DNA from: Lotus japonicus
Taxonomy: Eukaryota; Streptophyta; Magnoliopsida; Fabales; Fabaceae
Assembly: GCF_012489685.1 (NCBI RefSeq)
Contig: NC_080042.1
Span: 78,559,093-78,623,092, forward strand
Length of the DNA stretch: 64,000 nt
Direction of reading: 5' to 3'
The notes under the pieces are model-generated. The model was not told the DNA's origin. It saw nothing but the letters and a program-made list of their open reading frames with translations, and searched no databases. Below are positions 47,574-60,300 of the stretch, piece by piece (positions within the stretch are counted from its first letter, which is position 1; each line of letters starts with the position of its first letter). Made by a program: the position numbers and the translations under genes.

Positions 47574-47736
47574 ACCCACTGATAACGATAACTCGTTTTC
47601 ACGCCAAACAACTCTTCCAAACTCTGCCGCCAAAAAATCCACCCTCAAACGCACCGTTTAGCCTCTTCCGTCTCCTTCACCGCCGTGTCGCGAATGCTGA
47701 GTCACTGACTCGCCGCCGCAGAACTCAAACACCACA

Positions 47737-50700
47737 ATGTCCTACCGGCGTCACTCCCTCAGCGGCCCACCTCAACTCATCAGCTCCGGGTCGACTCAGG
47801 AGCTCCGGCAACGAGTCACCGCGTGCCTCAACAAGCTCTCCGACCGCGACACTCTCGCCTGCGCCACCGCGGAGCTTGAATCCATCGCTCGAACGCTAAC
47901 CCATGACTCGTTCTCCTCCTTCCTCTCCTGCATTCACAACACGGATTCCTCTTCCAAATCGCCGGTTCGGAAGCAATGCGTTCACCTCTTGACCCTCCTC
48001 TCGCGTTTCCACGGTGACGCGCTCTCACCGTTCCTCTCCAAGATGATCTCCACCGTCCTCCTCCGCCTCCGGGACACCGATTCCGCCGTCCGATCCGCAT
48101 GCGTCGACGCCGTCTCCGCCATGTCGTCGCGGATCACCCGGCCGTCGTTCTCCGTTTCGTTCCTGAAGCCTTTCATGGACGCCCTGGCGCAGGAGCAGGA
48201 CGGTAACTCTCAGATCGGTGCCGCGCTCTGCCTTGCTGCGGCGGTTGAGGCTGCGCCGGACCCGGATGTTGAGTCTCTCCGGCGGAGCGCGCTGCCGAGG
48301 CTGGGGAAGCTCTTGAAGAAAGACACGTGTAAGGCGAGGGCGGCGCTGCTGGTGCTGGTCGGAAGCGTGGTTGCCGCCGGAGGCGCTGCGAGCCGTGGAG
48401 TATTGGAGTGGTTGGTGCCGTCCCTCGTTGAGTTCCTGAGCAGTGAGGATTGGACGGTGAGAAAGGCCTCGGCGGAGGCATTGGGGAAGGTGGCTTCTGT
48501 AGAGAAAGGCTTGGCGTCGCAGCATAAGGTTCTGTGCGTGGATTCATTGCAGAATCGAAGGTTTGATAAGGTGGGTTGATCTTCCTTTGCTGAGTTTTTC
48601 AATGTTAGATTATACAGTTCTGAAGATGGTGAAACCGAACAAGAAAAACATGAAAAGTAGTAATAGTGTTGAAATTTGATATGAATAGTGGTACTATTGT
48701 TGCAGGTTAAAGTGGTTCGGGAGACTATGAATCTTACTTTGGAAATGTGGAAGGAGGTGACTAATGTATCTGAGGATGTTCCTGCTCCGGTTAAGTCCGC
48801 ATGTGCTTCAGTTGGTAAGGTTCTTTATCCATGTTGGGATTCCATTACCATTAGTATCACTGTTCCAGTTTGGCTGAATTTAGATTTAGATTTAAGAATG
48901 TTCATGATATGAGAATTATCATAGTTGTGACTTGGGAATCAGTTCGGTATCGGGTATCCCCTTATTATTATCATAGTTGTGACTTGGGAATCCAGATTTA
49001 AGAATGTTGGTAAATTTTATTTACAACGCATTTTTCACTTTGTTAAAACATCTAGCTGATCAAAAGTGTTTACATTTCCAATCTTGAAGTTAACATCTCT
49101 TTCATGTAATTGTTTCTATATTTTGTTTATATGTTCACCGTTGAAGGAATGAAGCTTTTGTAAGTGCTGGTGAAGTAATGTTATTGATTCTTTGTGTTGG
49201 CTTTTTCTTATTGGCACAGAGGATGGTAAAGGTCAGTGTGTCGCTAAAAGTTCACCTTGTATTGGGCCTAAATCTTCTCAATCGAAGAAAACAGTCCCTT
49301 CCAGCAGGTCCCCTCCATCTACAGCTTCATTTGTATCCTCCATCAAAAGAGAGGGGGCTCTAAAGAGTAACAACAAGGATTTGCGAGTGAGGGCAATGCA
49401 TCAGCAGAATCACAGTGAAATCTCTGATGAGAAACTTGATACTCCAGTATTAAAGCTGCCCCCCTCAAACATCTCTTTGGAAGATGATATTAAAAGGTGT
49501 GATTTTGAAGCTTCTAAGCCAGCTCCATATCAAAATGGGGTAAATTCAAGGGTAGATATCAAGTGTGTTCTCTTTAGCAAGATGTCTGATGAGAAAGTGA
49601 GGAAATTTGGTGGTTCGAAACCGCGTGTGGTTCCATGTTATGACGATGATGATCTTGACACAGATGTCAGAGTCAGCAATGTAAGTGAAGCTTGTGAGAG
49701 CTCACAAGATGTTGAGGATTTGTCTTTGATCCGTGAACAGCTAATTCAAATTGAAAACCAGCAATCAAATCTATTAGAACTCCTCCAGGTATATTGTCTT
49801 GAATCTTTTCTTTTTTATGACAACATCTTTAGGCCAGTAATGTTCCTGTGTAATTTGAATTTGGAAGTATTCATATCGTGTTTTTCTACTATTCTCTGTT
49901 CCTAATTTTCTGACAGTCTGACATGCTTGATTTATTGATACTCCCCCTGGTCCCCGTTTTGTTAGTTCTGGCATTTATAACCTGTGTAATGAACAAGACA
50001 TTGCTTAACTGTTTGAAGATATGACGAACAAGGCTCATCTCTTACTTTCTCTTAATATGAGGGATGACATGCTATTTCCATATATGTTCACCATCTCATA
50101 TAGTCCTTTTCAACCCCCCCCCCCCCCCCCCCCCTTGTGTTTTTGGGCACACAAAGTTAAGTCCTTAGAAAGTGTATAACAATCCTGACCCCTGAGCTAG
50201 CTTTTGGGGTAAACTTAGGCATAACCTGAATTGTTATTTGTAAGATGGTATCAGAGTCTATCATAGACTTGTTTATTGGACCACCCACAGATGTCCAGTC
50301 ATGTAATCTTCACGCTCTAGGTGTCCATCCGCGGGCGTGACGGGGATGTTAAGTTCTTATGAAGTGTAGAGCATTCCTCACCCCTGAGCTAACATAGACC
50401 GGACCCGAAATCTAAGAAACAGTGCAATTAGCAAATTGTGATAAATTCCCTACGGTGTTAAAACCTTATCTGTTAGATGTTTCTACTTTCTCCTAAAAAT
50501 TAAAAGAAAGTCGTGGAAGTTTATATTTCTGACTTATATCCTCATATTTGAATAAATAGAGATTTATTGGAAGCTCCCAGACTGGGATGAATTCTCTGGA
50601 GACACGTGTATATGGTCTAGAGATGGCCCTAGATGAAATATCACATGATTTGGCATTATCAAGTGGCAGGATTCCCAATACTGATGCCATAGAAGACACA

Positions 50701-51183
50701 TGTTGTAAGCTACCTGGGACTGATTTTCTGAGTTCTAAATTCTGGAAAAGGAATGAAGGTCGGTATTCCACATCACGGAGGTTCTCTTTGGGAAGCTCAG
50801 CATCACCAACTGCTGTGCATAATGCAACTGATGGAAATGGAAGCAGAGAAGTATTAACTGCAAATAACAAAAAAAATCAGCACCGTAGGGGCGGGGGTAG
50901 ATTTTTGGTAAATCCATTGGCAGAAGTTCAGAGCGATTTGAAGGAGCATCTAGGGCAGCATTCGTACAAAATGTCTACAAACATGGTTCAAGATGCCGAG
51001 AGACCACAAGTTAACAGTGCCTGCAGATTTGGTGGCATTTCTTCAACTAGTGGAGCACTGAGGAACCAGAATATCAGGTAACATGTGTGATTTAGTAATT
51101 GTTTGTATTATAACACTCTGAATTGTTTATGTAAGAGACAATCTGACAATTTTGTTGTACTTTTATTCAGGTCATCCGTGTAG
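47737..51183 (+). CDS. TORTIFOLIA1/SPIRAL2-like microtubule-associated protein
   Basis: This is a HEAT/ARM-repeat protein of the plant TOR1/SP2 family, which binds microtubules (in Arabidopsis, cortical arrays and organ twisting). Exons are 47737-48570, 48706-48814, 49220-49788, 50560-51077 and 51171-51183, summing to 2043 bp (680 aa) with consistent phase and GT-AG sites. Residues about 20-310 form HEAT repeats (LRQRVTACLNKLSDRDT, LLRLRDTDSAVRSACVDA, SEDWTVRKASAEALGKVA). A low-complexity linker follows, then the conserved C-terminal block with ENQQSNLLELLQ and SLETRVYGLEMALDEIS. Its length is shorter than TOR1 itself and fits the smaller TOR1-like members. The final exon encodes only SSV and the stop. 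Exon 1 is GC-rich relative to its surroundings, as often seen in first exons. Confidence 0.9.
48915..48993. repeat. Partial 52-bp-period duplication in the TORTIFOLIA1-like intron 2
   Basis: ATTATCATAGTTGTGACTTG occurs at 48915 and 48967, continuing GGAATC in both copies. Confidence 0.7.
50114..50134. repeat. 21-base poly-C tract
   Basis: An uninterrupted C run in intron 3, directly upstream of the TRIM-like element. The true length may differ because such runs are prone to sequencing error. Confidence 0.9.
50155..50400 (+). mobile_element. TRIM-like miniature LTR retrotransposon in the TORTIFOLIA1-like intron 3
   Basis: A 5' LTR-like segment (about 50155-50244) contains CTGACCCCTGAGCTAGCTT and TTTGGGGT. 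TGGTATCAGAG (50246-50256) is the tRNA-Met primer-binding site. A second, partial LTR starts near 50347 (TGTTAAGTTCTTATG) and has CTCACCCCTGAGCTAAC. The whole is about 250 bp with no coding capacity, as expected for a TRIM. Confidence 0.65.
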
Positions 51184-52259
51184 GGAAGATTGCATGTCTC
51201 AATGGCTATTTAATTGCAGAAAGCATCAAAGGCTCTTTGTAGATGAACCCACAAAAATCAATATTCTTGCCTGTTGGCCAAGGTCTCAATGCAGTAGAGT
51301 TGTTTGCTTTAAAGCACTTATTAGAACAGGCTACTTTGTCCGAAATTGTCCACATGAAGGCAGAGTCAGCAGCGTTTGGATTCGGATGGTAAAACAGGCG
51401 CAGGAATTTTCTTGATGTGTAGCTTAAAGGAGGAAATGTGTTCCAGGCGAAGGAGTTTTCTTGATATGTATCATAATTATATTGTCTTTGCCATCGTCTT
51501 TAGAAATAGAAAAGAATGCTTGTGCTGTGATATTAGTAGAGTTCTAAGCCTCTTTATGTTGGTTGAATTTGAGCATATGGGGTGCGCGCGCTGAAAATAA
51601 TCTTTGAGGTATTTGGCATGTTGAGCATATCCAGGGGAAGCTCGTTATTGTAGCCACAAGGGTGAAAATCAAAGTTTAACTTATTTAAGGTCACTTTTTA
51701 GGAGTATAATAATAAAGAAAACCCATAACATTCCTCAGGGACTTCACTCATTAAATATTCTTAGAGATAATTTCTCATCAGTGCCGATATCTAAATTTGT
51801 AACTTTCTTCATGCATGTTTGATTTGATGTTGAAGCAAACGCAAACGTGATTTAACATATCAAAAGGTTTTAACTACGAAGTTAAATTTTACCATATTAA
51901 GTTTAACATGAATTGGAAAAGACAAAGTACGTTGAATTCAACAAAAATTCAAGTACTCGCATATGACTTTGCTAGATCCATTGTGCGACACCGGGCACAA
52001 AATAGGTAATTCAATCTAAAAGGGGTGAAGGGATAAATAAATGGGACTAAGCTGGCTAAGGACTATATGACTTTTGTTTTTTACCAATCTAGTGTAATTC
52101 CCTTTCAAAATAATCAATTTAGAGTAATATAGACTAAAAGCCCCGAGGTATTAACAAAGTAAAAAAAAATACATGGGCCATAAACATAGACATTGTAGTA
52201 CTCCAGTCTCCACACTGAGGAGGAAAATCTCATATAAGAGGAGGGATTTGATAAAATTT

Positions 52260-52391
52260 AGATGACAATCTTTTCTTTTTTTGGGACAAATCTCAGTTCT
52301 TATTGATTCTGGTCAGATATTCTATAAAGAGGCCAATAACAATTGATGGATCATTACATTGAGTTGAAAAGGCCTATAAAGATGACAATCT
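52260..52391 (-). mobile_element. Short poly-T (minus-strand A-tailed) retro-insertion
   Basis: A 12-bp repeat AGATGACAATCT (52260-52271, 52380-52391) flanks 108 bp that begins TTTCTTTTTTTGGGAC. Minus-strand reading gives a body with an A-rich tail, consistent with a truncated LINE or a SINE. Confidence 0.55.
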
Positions 52392-52480
52392 GAAAGCCCA
52401 AAATAAAATTCTCTTTTTTGACACATTGGATCGCCAAAACAAAAGACACTTATTGGAGATACTTGAAGATTTTATAGTTC

Positions 52481-52531
52481 AGCAAGTAGTGACAGTTTTG
52501 ACCACAAAAAAAAAAAGCAAGTAGTGACAGT
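52481..52531 (+). mobile_element. Tiny poly-A retro-insertion
   Basis: A perfect 16-bp repeat AGCAAGTAGTGACAGT (52481-52496, 52516-52531) flanks 19 bp, TTTGACCAC plus an A run. Confidence 0.6.
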
Positions 52532-55500
52532 CTATTTTTATAAGGAGGGCTTGATTATAAATTCTATCCACAATTATTCATATTTAATTTAATTTATTTG
52601 CACTACTTTAGATCTATGAGCACTCTTCAATAGTGCAGTCAACACAATCGTTTATTCAGATGAAAGCAAAAGGATTCACAACCAAAAGGGATTAGAAACA
52701 AAAATGAAATGTATTAAAACAGATGAGAATATGAGATAAATCATATACATTTGCGTAGGAGTTGGAAAAAGACTCACCAAAAAACAAAGCTCATCCACTC
52801 GTAAGTTTGAAGCAACAAAATAGGTATAGTATCCAATCTCTAGCTAGTTCCACATCTTTAGGTTGGAAATTCTCTTCCTTTCTTTGAGGTGATCGGATAA
52901 GATTTTTCTAACATTAATGCAACACACACATTAGTGACGATTTTTAACCACCACTAATATTTGCGAAGGTTACAAACTGCAACTATAGTGTGTGTTGTAT
53001 GAGTGTTGTATGAATGTTGCGGTTGTATATGTTTGTGTATCACATATTTGATTTGAAAGCTGACTTCGTGACCACCTTCCATATTGGAAATTTTGATTTT
53101 GATTTCTTGAGAGAAATAATTAAGTTGTTTGGCCAAATTAATCTACTCTCATTTTCAGTACCTTTCGGCTTTCAGTAAGAGATGAACAGTATAAATCCAA
53201 TCCTCATCAAGTAGTTCATTGAATCTTTAAAGTTCATAGTTACAATCATCAAATAATCGATCGTTCCATGCCTAATGAAAAATAATCCTACCATGATAGA
53301 AGTGAAAGATTTCTACGTTTTTTTATTGGTTGTGGTGTTTGAAAAGTTGAAAGGCACGAGGAAGGAGAAATGTCGCCTTTGCGTTGATTAATTCTCGATC
53401 AATTTTTTAAAATAAGTTAAAATAAGATATAATTGAGTTTTGTGACTTTGTCCTATGGAAAGAAAAGGAGAAGGATATATGATGTTCTATTGCTTTCAAA
53501 GTATTGAACTCTTACTCAAAAAAATTCAAGTACATGTCCCAATTAAGTGAGTTATGAGGACAGTTTCATTACAATTAAACTTTCCACAGTGTGATGCTAG
53601 TTATCGCGATCTGACTTCTGAGCCAATTAAATTGCTGTCTATTGAAAAACATGGATCATGGATGTGAGTTGTTGGAAAACTATGAACGGGTAGAAACTAA
53701 GCGCTTTTTTTTTTTGGGTTGTCTTTTCAATTTTATGAGTTTAAAAATTGTTTTTCAGAAACAAAATTTAAAATCTACTTTTTAGAATATAAAAATAAAA
53801 ACAGTTTGGGCGACATATTTCTTCTATTTCAAAAAATTGAAAATTGTGTTACAAATCGTAATCAAAGGAACCCTAAATTTGGTGATGTGTATTTGTAAGC
53901 TTTTAACTTTTTATCTCTTCGGTTTCGTACTGCTTTGTTTGGTTGATGAGAGAAAGAGAGAAGAAAGGAAGAGGTAAGATGAGTTGAGAGAAAGATGTGA
54001 GAACTATAATGTATTTAGTAAGTTGTTTGATGTTATAAAAATTGAGAAAAAAAATGAGGTGGTGAAAATAGAGATTTTTTCCATTAAATTATTTCTAAGA
54101 GTCAAAACCACCACTTTATGGGAGTTTAAGACGGCGAGCTAGTAATATGAAAATATGGTCAAAAAAAAAATGCTCCACCTCTCTTTCTAGGGTTTGGACT
54201 TACAAACTCCTAGGAGATGAGTTCTACCTCTAGAGATCATTTAAAGAAGGTTTCAAACTCCACGCAAGTACGTAGAGGTTTCAGAGTTTTCGATGACATA
54301 TATGCTCTTTCTGTTGTGCACAATCCCTTGATCTTGTCGGAGGCTCATTATTCTAATAGCGTCATGACTAGAGCTAAGCACACTTTTTGGTTTGGAAGCA
54401 AATAATTGGTGTAACCTGCATTTGTTCAGATGAGGAAGCCATTTTGTCGCTTGCTGACTTTGGTTGTGTGCGTATTTAGCTCTTTTTTGGGTTGTTGCTG
54501 GTTTGGTTTGTTCTGCTTGTTTTTAGGATTTTACTTTTTCTTATCCTTGTTGGTGTTTGGTTGTTTTCTCTTTTGCTAGACTTTTTTTTGCCGAGTTTCG
54601 TTATCTTTTGAGATAGTTTTTGTATAATTGGTTTGGAAGGCGGGAGTACTTATTCATTCACACTTTATTTTCTCTTTTATTTCATTTTCACTGACATTCT
54701 ATTTCTATCTATCTCTTCTATTCCAATATATCACACCATGCATCTATATTCCATTGACTTATCCTATCAATATATTTTTGCTTTTAAAAAAATGTTTTTT
54801 TTTTAAGGATCAATAAGGTTTCTGAAAATCCCTATTTGCTGTCAAAATATTAATTGGTTGTTCTGCAATAAAGCTTATGAATTTTGTTTTTAAGAAAGTT
54901 GTTGTGATTAGTATACTATAAGTACAATCTTTTTAATAACAACTTTATGTCGCTTAGTCGCTATATGTCATTAATTCATTATCTATACGTATATCTTTGG
55001 TTAGTGCATGTGGACAAGAGAATATGGAGTCATTTCTTTCACTATCTTTTCTTCCCTTCATCAATCTTCTTAAATGTATTACTGAATTTATCTTTACCTG
55101 TTTATGAGTCTCGATCTTGTATTTTGGAGGCCATGAGAATATTTAGAAATGTTGAAATTTCAAATAATTCAGCATTTTTTAGCATTCTCCTATGTCATAT
55201 CCCTTCAACCGCACTTAAAAAATCTAGTTGCTAAAAACTAACAAAGCAAAAGCCTAGCTGACTCTATAAAAAAAAAAAGTAAAGAAAAGCAAGTTCAATT
55301 AAAGTGGATCACACATAAAAGTTGCCACGAGTTAAACTCGTAGTGGTAGCTCCACTTTTCTTTCGTAAGTTTGTTTCATATTCATGATATGATAAGGTAT
55401 TTGAGACGTAAAAAGAAAAGGTATTTGAGATCTGATCTAACATTCTTTTTTAATATATATATTTTCATGAGAAATATTTGTCATTATGAATTTATGATAC

Positions 55501-56500
55501 AACATAAAATGAAAGTATACGTAGATTTCACCAAATCATATTTTTGAGTTTCATATACTTACCCACTCATATACATAATTATATCATTTTATATCAATGA
55601 AGTTAAATATATAATGAAGTGTTGATAATGTTTTAAATTATATGGCTATTTAAATCTATTTGTATTGAGTTATATGATATATTTTTAACTAATATTATAA
55701 TCCCTAATGAAATGTAATATTGTGGTGAACTGGTGATGATAGTCACTACAGAATCTATGCGTGTATTAGTAAAGGGAAAAGAGCACATGGCCACAACTTG
55801 CATTTTTGGTATCAACAAAACGGACACCGCCGCATGACATTCCTTATTGTCTTTCTTGTATATTCCCTATTAAAAAAGTAGCTAATCTAACGTGTGATCA
55901 ACTACAAAACCATCCTTTTGTTAATTTGGTTAAAATAGTACTATTAATGCTATTGTGTGATACATTCCAACTCACCTATTAGACATTTCATGTTTCTGCA
56001 AGGTAGGCAAAGGTAACTTAGTTTTCACAAAAAGTATTAAAAATCATTATTTCTAAATCATAATAATAGCGCACTATATAAACACAAGGAGAAGTGGCAA
56101 GCAATTCTTTACCGGATGAGAACATATTGCCACCAAGTGCTTATTTGTTGAGAATTTCACAAGAAAATGATGATATTGATTGCTAATGTTTCATAACCGG
56201 CATTCCTTTTGAACGAGGAAAATAGTTTTATCATAGGCTATTAATAAATCATACGTTATCTAGATAAGACTAATGAATTACTTATAGCAGAAGGTATAAT
56301 TCTTTTTCATGAGTTAGCTTTCGAAGTAAATTAAGTTAATCCATTAATCTAGCCCAAATTCTTTTGATCTTAGATTGTGCTAGATATATATATCGATCTT
56401 ACGTACGCACGATGTAATTATGGATATTTTGATGATAAACTCTGCACTCCAAATATATCCAAATTCTAATATAGGCTTTATCCATTTCTGATAACATGTC

Positions 56501-57256
56501 TGTTGGCCCAATATTTTGGCCCAAGAAAGAAAAACGCATTCAGCCCAAAACTCTCGAGGAAGTCGAATTCTGACTAAAGAAAGGAAGAGGAAGTTGCACC
56601 AAGTTAATGGGGCGGCAAAACTCGACAACAACAATTACTGCTAAACACAGGCACATGTAACACGTGCCACACTGACCAAGTCAAATTCCCCCCACGATGG
56701 TCGAAAACATGGCCAGGAAACGGTTGGAGCAGTTGAAGCACACGATCTCCACCACCATGCGCAGAACTTCCGGAGCAAGCATCAGATCGTGGGAGAAACC
56801 AGACCCACTAACACGCAGAACACGAAACTCTATAAATAGGAGAATCCAATTCAGAAAGAAGGTTCCCAACTCAAACTCTGAAAAATTCACCAGAAAGCTC
56901 TAATGTCCGCATCAATGAGACTCAAGGAGCAAAACGTGATGATGAAGGAGTACGTTGCAGAACCAACACTTTAGTTTCCCCGCATTTCAGTTTGTTGATT
57001 TCCAGTTCTTCTGTGCAGTTTGTTTGTCGAAATCTGCAGTTCATGTAGTTTTCATGTTATTTTAGTTTGTTTGACTGTTTTGTAATCGACTCGTATTCAA
57101 TAAATTCCAGTTTCATCTGAGCTGCTTGTTATTGTCTAAAACACATTCATGTACACACAACACTTTGGCAAAGCGTTTTCTCAAAAGGACCCTGAAATCT
57201 AAACTTCCTTTAGTCGAACTAAGAGGATATTTGTTTACCAAAAATCCGTGTAAACA
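56501..57256 (+). mobile_element. 5' LTR of the Tat-type element
   Basis: Proposed ends TGTTGGCCCA (56501) and GTAAACA (57256) give TGTT/AACA inverted termini. TATAAATA at 56831-56838 and AATAAA at 57099-57104 fit promoter and poly-A signals. The left boundary is inferred, since the 3' LTR is not available for comparison. Confidence 0.6.
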
Positions 57257-57259
57257 AAT

Positions 57260-57278
57260 TGGCACACCCAGTGGGACC
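57260..57278 (+). promoter_or_regulatory. Primer-binding site
   Basis: TGGCACACCCAGTGGGACC begins three bases after the LTR end. It would prime minus-strand DNA synthesis from a tRNA; tRNA-Arg is the likely one by analogy with Ogre elements. Confidence 0.6.
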
Positions 57279-57372
57279 ATTTTTGTGAAAACTAAGTTTT
57301 ACAGAAGCGTTTTGTGTGTTTTGTTTGCTGCATGCTATTTGGTATTTGCTACTTGCCTTGATTGTGATTTAT

Positions 57373-60300
57373 ATGCGCCTGAGAAGTGGTAAGACTATAA
57401 GTATGGCAAGCAATCGAGGGAGGACTTCCCCCCAAGGGTCTAACGTGGGCAATCAGGGTAGTCCCGGGGGAAGTAGTGGTAATAATAATGAAGAAGTGTC
57501 TACTGGAATGGGGCATGGCACCACTATGTCAACCCAGAATGTAGCAATTTCTGCAGTTGCAGAAATGCCTGTATCTACATCAGTACAGGCACAAATTGTT
57601 CCAACAGTTACGAGGGAAAACATGCCTTATGGTATGCCTACGTCTATGATGCAAGGCATACAAGGCACGTATTCGACGTTCCCTGAAAATGTTCCTCCAT
57701 TCGGTATACCCCCTTTTGGGGCAAATGGAACAATGCTAAATTTGGGGAGTCGAGTTAGCCCTTCTATTCCTGGATCTAGTTCACAAATTTATTTATCTAC
57801 AGGTATGAACACTGGTTCACTTCAAGCCATTAGGCAGCAAGTAGATGATAGTAACCATGAAATGGTTAACATGTTATCTCGACAGATAGGTGAGCTAATC
57901 AACCCTGTGCTCCAAAATAATAATGCCAATAATCAGCATTTGGCACGACAGATGGATCGTTTGGCGACAGCCCTGGGGGCACCAGTCGAGATCCAATCGG
58001 CACCAGGGATCAACCAAATCCCGTTGCCTAACCATGTCCCTGCCCCTGTGCGCTATCAGGTGCCGCAACACCAAGAGATGAGGGCAAACCCTTTGTACGA
58101 GGCAGTGCAGCCGCCATTGCAAAATGTATATATGGTAAACAGGGAAGAACACGCTGATGGTGTGCTAGAAAGAATTCGACACCAGAACGCTGGGGGGCAA
58201 CAAAATGTTGCTGCTGTGGTGGAGCAACTGTTGAACCAACATGGTTTCAACGTGGGTTTCGCGAATAGACCCCATTTTGTGTCAGCCTTTACAGAGGAGG
58301 TTCTCGAATCAGAACTTCCTCGAGGCTGGAAGGTCCCCAAATTCACTAAGTTCTCGGGGGATTCAGGAGAGTCCACTGTAGAACACATAGCCAGGTACCA
58401 AATCGAAGTAGGAGACCTAGCCATCAATGAAAATTTAAAAATGAAGTACTTCCCGAGTTCTTTAACCAAGAATGCATTTACCTGGTTCACCACCCTCGCT
58501 CCTAGGTCAGTCCATACATGGGCTCAGTTGGAAAGAATTTTCCATGAACAGTTCTTTAGGGGAGAGTGCAAAGTAAGTTTGAAGGATCTGGCTAGTGTTA
58601 AAAGAAAGCCAGCAGAGTCTATTGATGATTACCTAAACAGGTTTAGGATGCTTAAATCTCGATGTTTCACCCATGTCCCTGAACACGAGCTAGTTGTCTT
58701 AGCCGCTGGTGGTCTAGAGTATTCCATTAGAAAGAAAATCGACACTCAGTATATTCGAGATATGTCTTTACTCGCAGATAGAGTGAGGCACATCGAATTA
58801 CTAAAGGCCGAAAAGTCCGAGGAAAGGGCCAAGACTACTAAGTGGCCAAAGAAGGAGAAGGTAGCGTACATAGACGCGGATTCAGTATGTCAAAATCCAT
58901 GTGTCTATCGAGAAGTCCCTGCAGACGTCGATTTAAATGATGTCAATCTGGCTGAACTTCAGCCAGGGGATCCTTATGTTTGTAAAGCATTGAAACCACG
59001 TGAAAACAAACTTGGGGAGGAAAACCCCAAGAACACGATTCCTGCTGTGAAAACTTATACTTTTGATGTGACCAAATGTGATGCAATCTATGATATACTT
59101 GTGTCTGATGGTTTGCTTGTGGTCCCTAAAGACCAAAAACTTCCTTCTCCTGAACAAAGGAAGGGGAAGAAATATTGCAAATATCACAACTTTTTTGGTC
59201 ATTGGACCTCACAATGTGTTCGTTTCAGGGATCTTGTGCAGGGGGCATTGGACTCGGGAAGGCTCAAGTATGACGAAAAAGCCAAAGGCCAAATGAAGAT
59301 TGACTCCGACCCACTGCAGGTAGCTGAAGCCAATTACGTGGAACCTTTCTACATTGGCATGGTTGACATTTCTGAGAAGCTGAATCTGGGCCTGACACTC
59401 GAGGAGGCAAAGGAGGAAAATACGGCTGTCGAAGAACCAGACGTCGTGAAAGAGGTGAGCCTAGAGGAGGTTTACCCCAAGGCAGGGGAAACTCTTGTCG
59501 AGTTTTTGTCACGAAGCAAAGATAGCGAGAAAGAGGTCATGCTTTGTCCTCGATGTAGTGCCGTTTTCGACAAGTCAGCAGCTAAAGCTTATCAAGATTC
59601 TGAGATGAAGAGGCATTACCAGAGCAAAATGCCTGTGTCTAGAAGGTTGAAGTATCCCCACGAGGAGTGGGTTGAGAGGGATCAAGAACTCGATGGCCAC
59701 AAAGGCCAGAGGTCAAGAATCAAGGACAAGACTTATGTCCCTGATGCTGGTTTGCCAAAGAATCAATGGTTTAGGCCAGCACCCCCAAGACCAAAACCAT
59801 ACCCCAAGTGGCAGAAAATCGACTTAGGCCAGGTGTCATCTTACATCAACAATTCCCGTGTGTCGCGGAACTATTCCTATGGCTCTGGGAATTATTATGC
59901 TCCTGAGCAAATGACTAGAACTCAATTCAGACGTTTCCTGAGGAAAAGAAAAGCTGAGAGAGAAAGAGGCGGTAAGTTCCGTTCATTATGGGACATAAAG
60001 CCAGAAGACAACCCTCACAAGGAACCTAGTGTGGGGTCAATCATCAACCAGCTCGACCATGCTATCAAACAGGGAACAGTTGTGCCCCCAAACCCGGCCA
60101 AAGAAAAAGGGAAAGATGTGGCTGAGGACGAGGATGAAGACATGCTCGACGATTTCGATGATAGCGATGGGGAAGATCTCAACATCATCTGCATAGTGTC
60201 TATCTTACCCGCTGAATTCGACAGGATCTCGGAGGTCACCGAGAATGAAGAAGACTACTACGACGAGGAGGAGCCAGATGACAACCCCTTGTGCTACTAC

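Larger units (their letters stand above)
51184..56500. other. 3' UTR and AT-rich spacer up to the Ty3 retrotransposon
   Basis: No gene was recognised. An open frame at 54217-54405 has no family. Two small retro-insertions lie at 52260-52391 and 52481-52531. Confidence 0.45.

Noticed and set aside
47828..48602. Several minus-strand frames opposite TORTIFOLIA1-like exon 1
   Set aside because: They are low-stop shadows of a GC-rich exon and have no recognisable domains.
54217..54405. 62-codon frame followed by T-rich sequence, considered a LINE 3' end
   Set aside because: No reverse transcriptase or tail with target duplication could be identified.
56697..56903. 68-codon frame in the Tat-element LTR
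   Set aside because: It spans the LTR promoter and TATA box, is short and has no known family.
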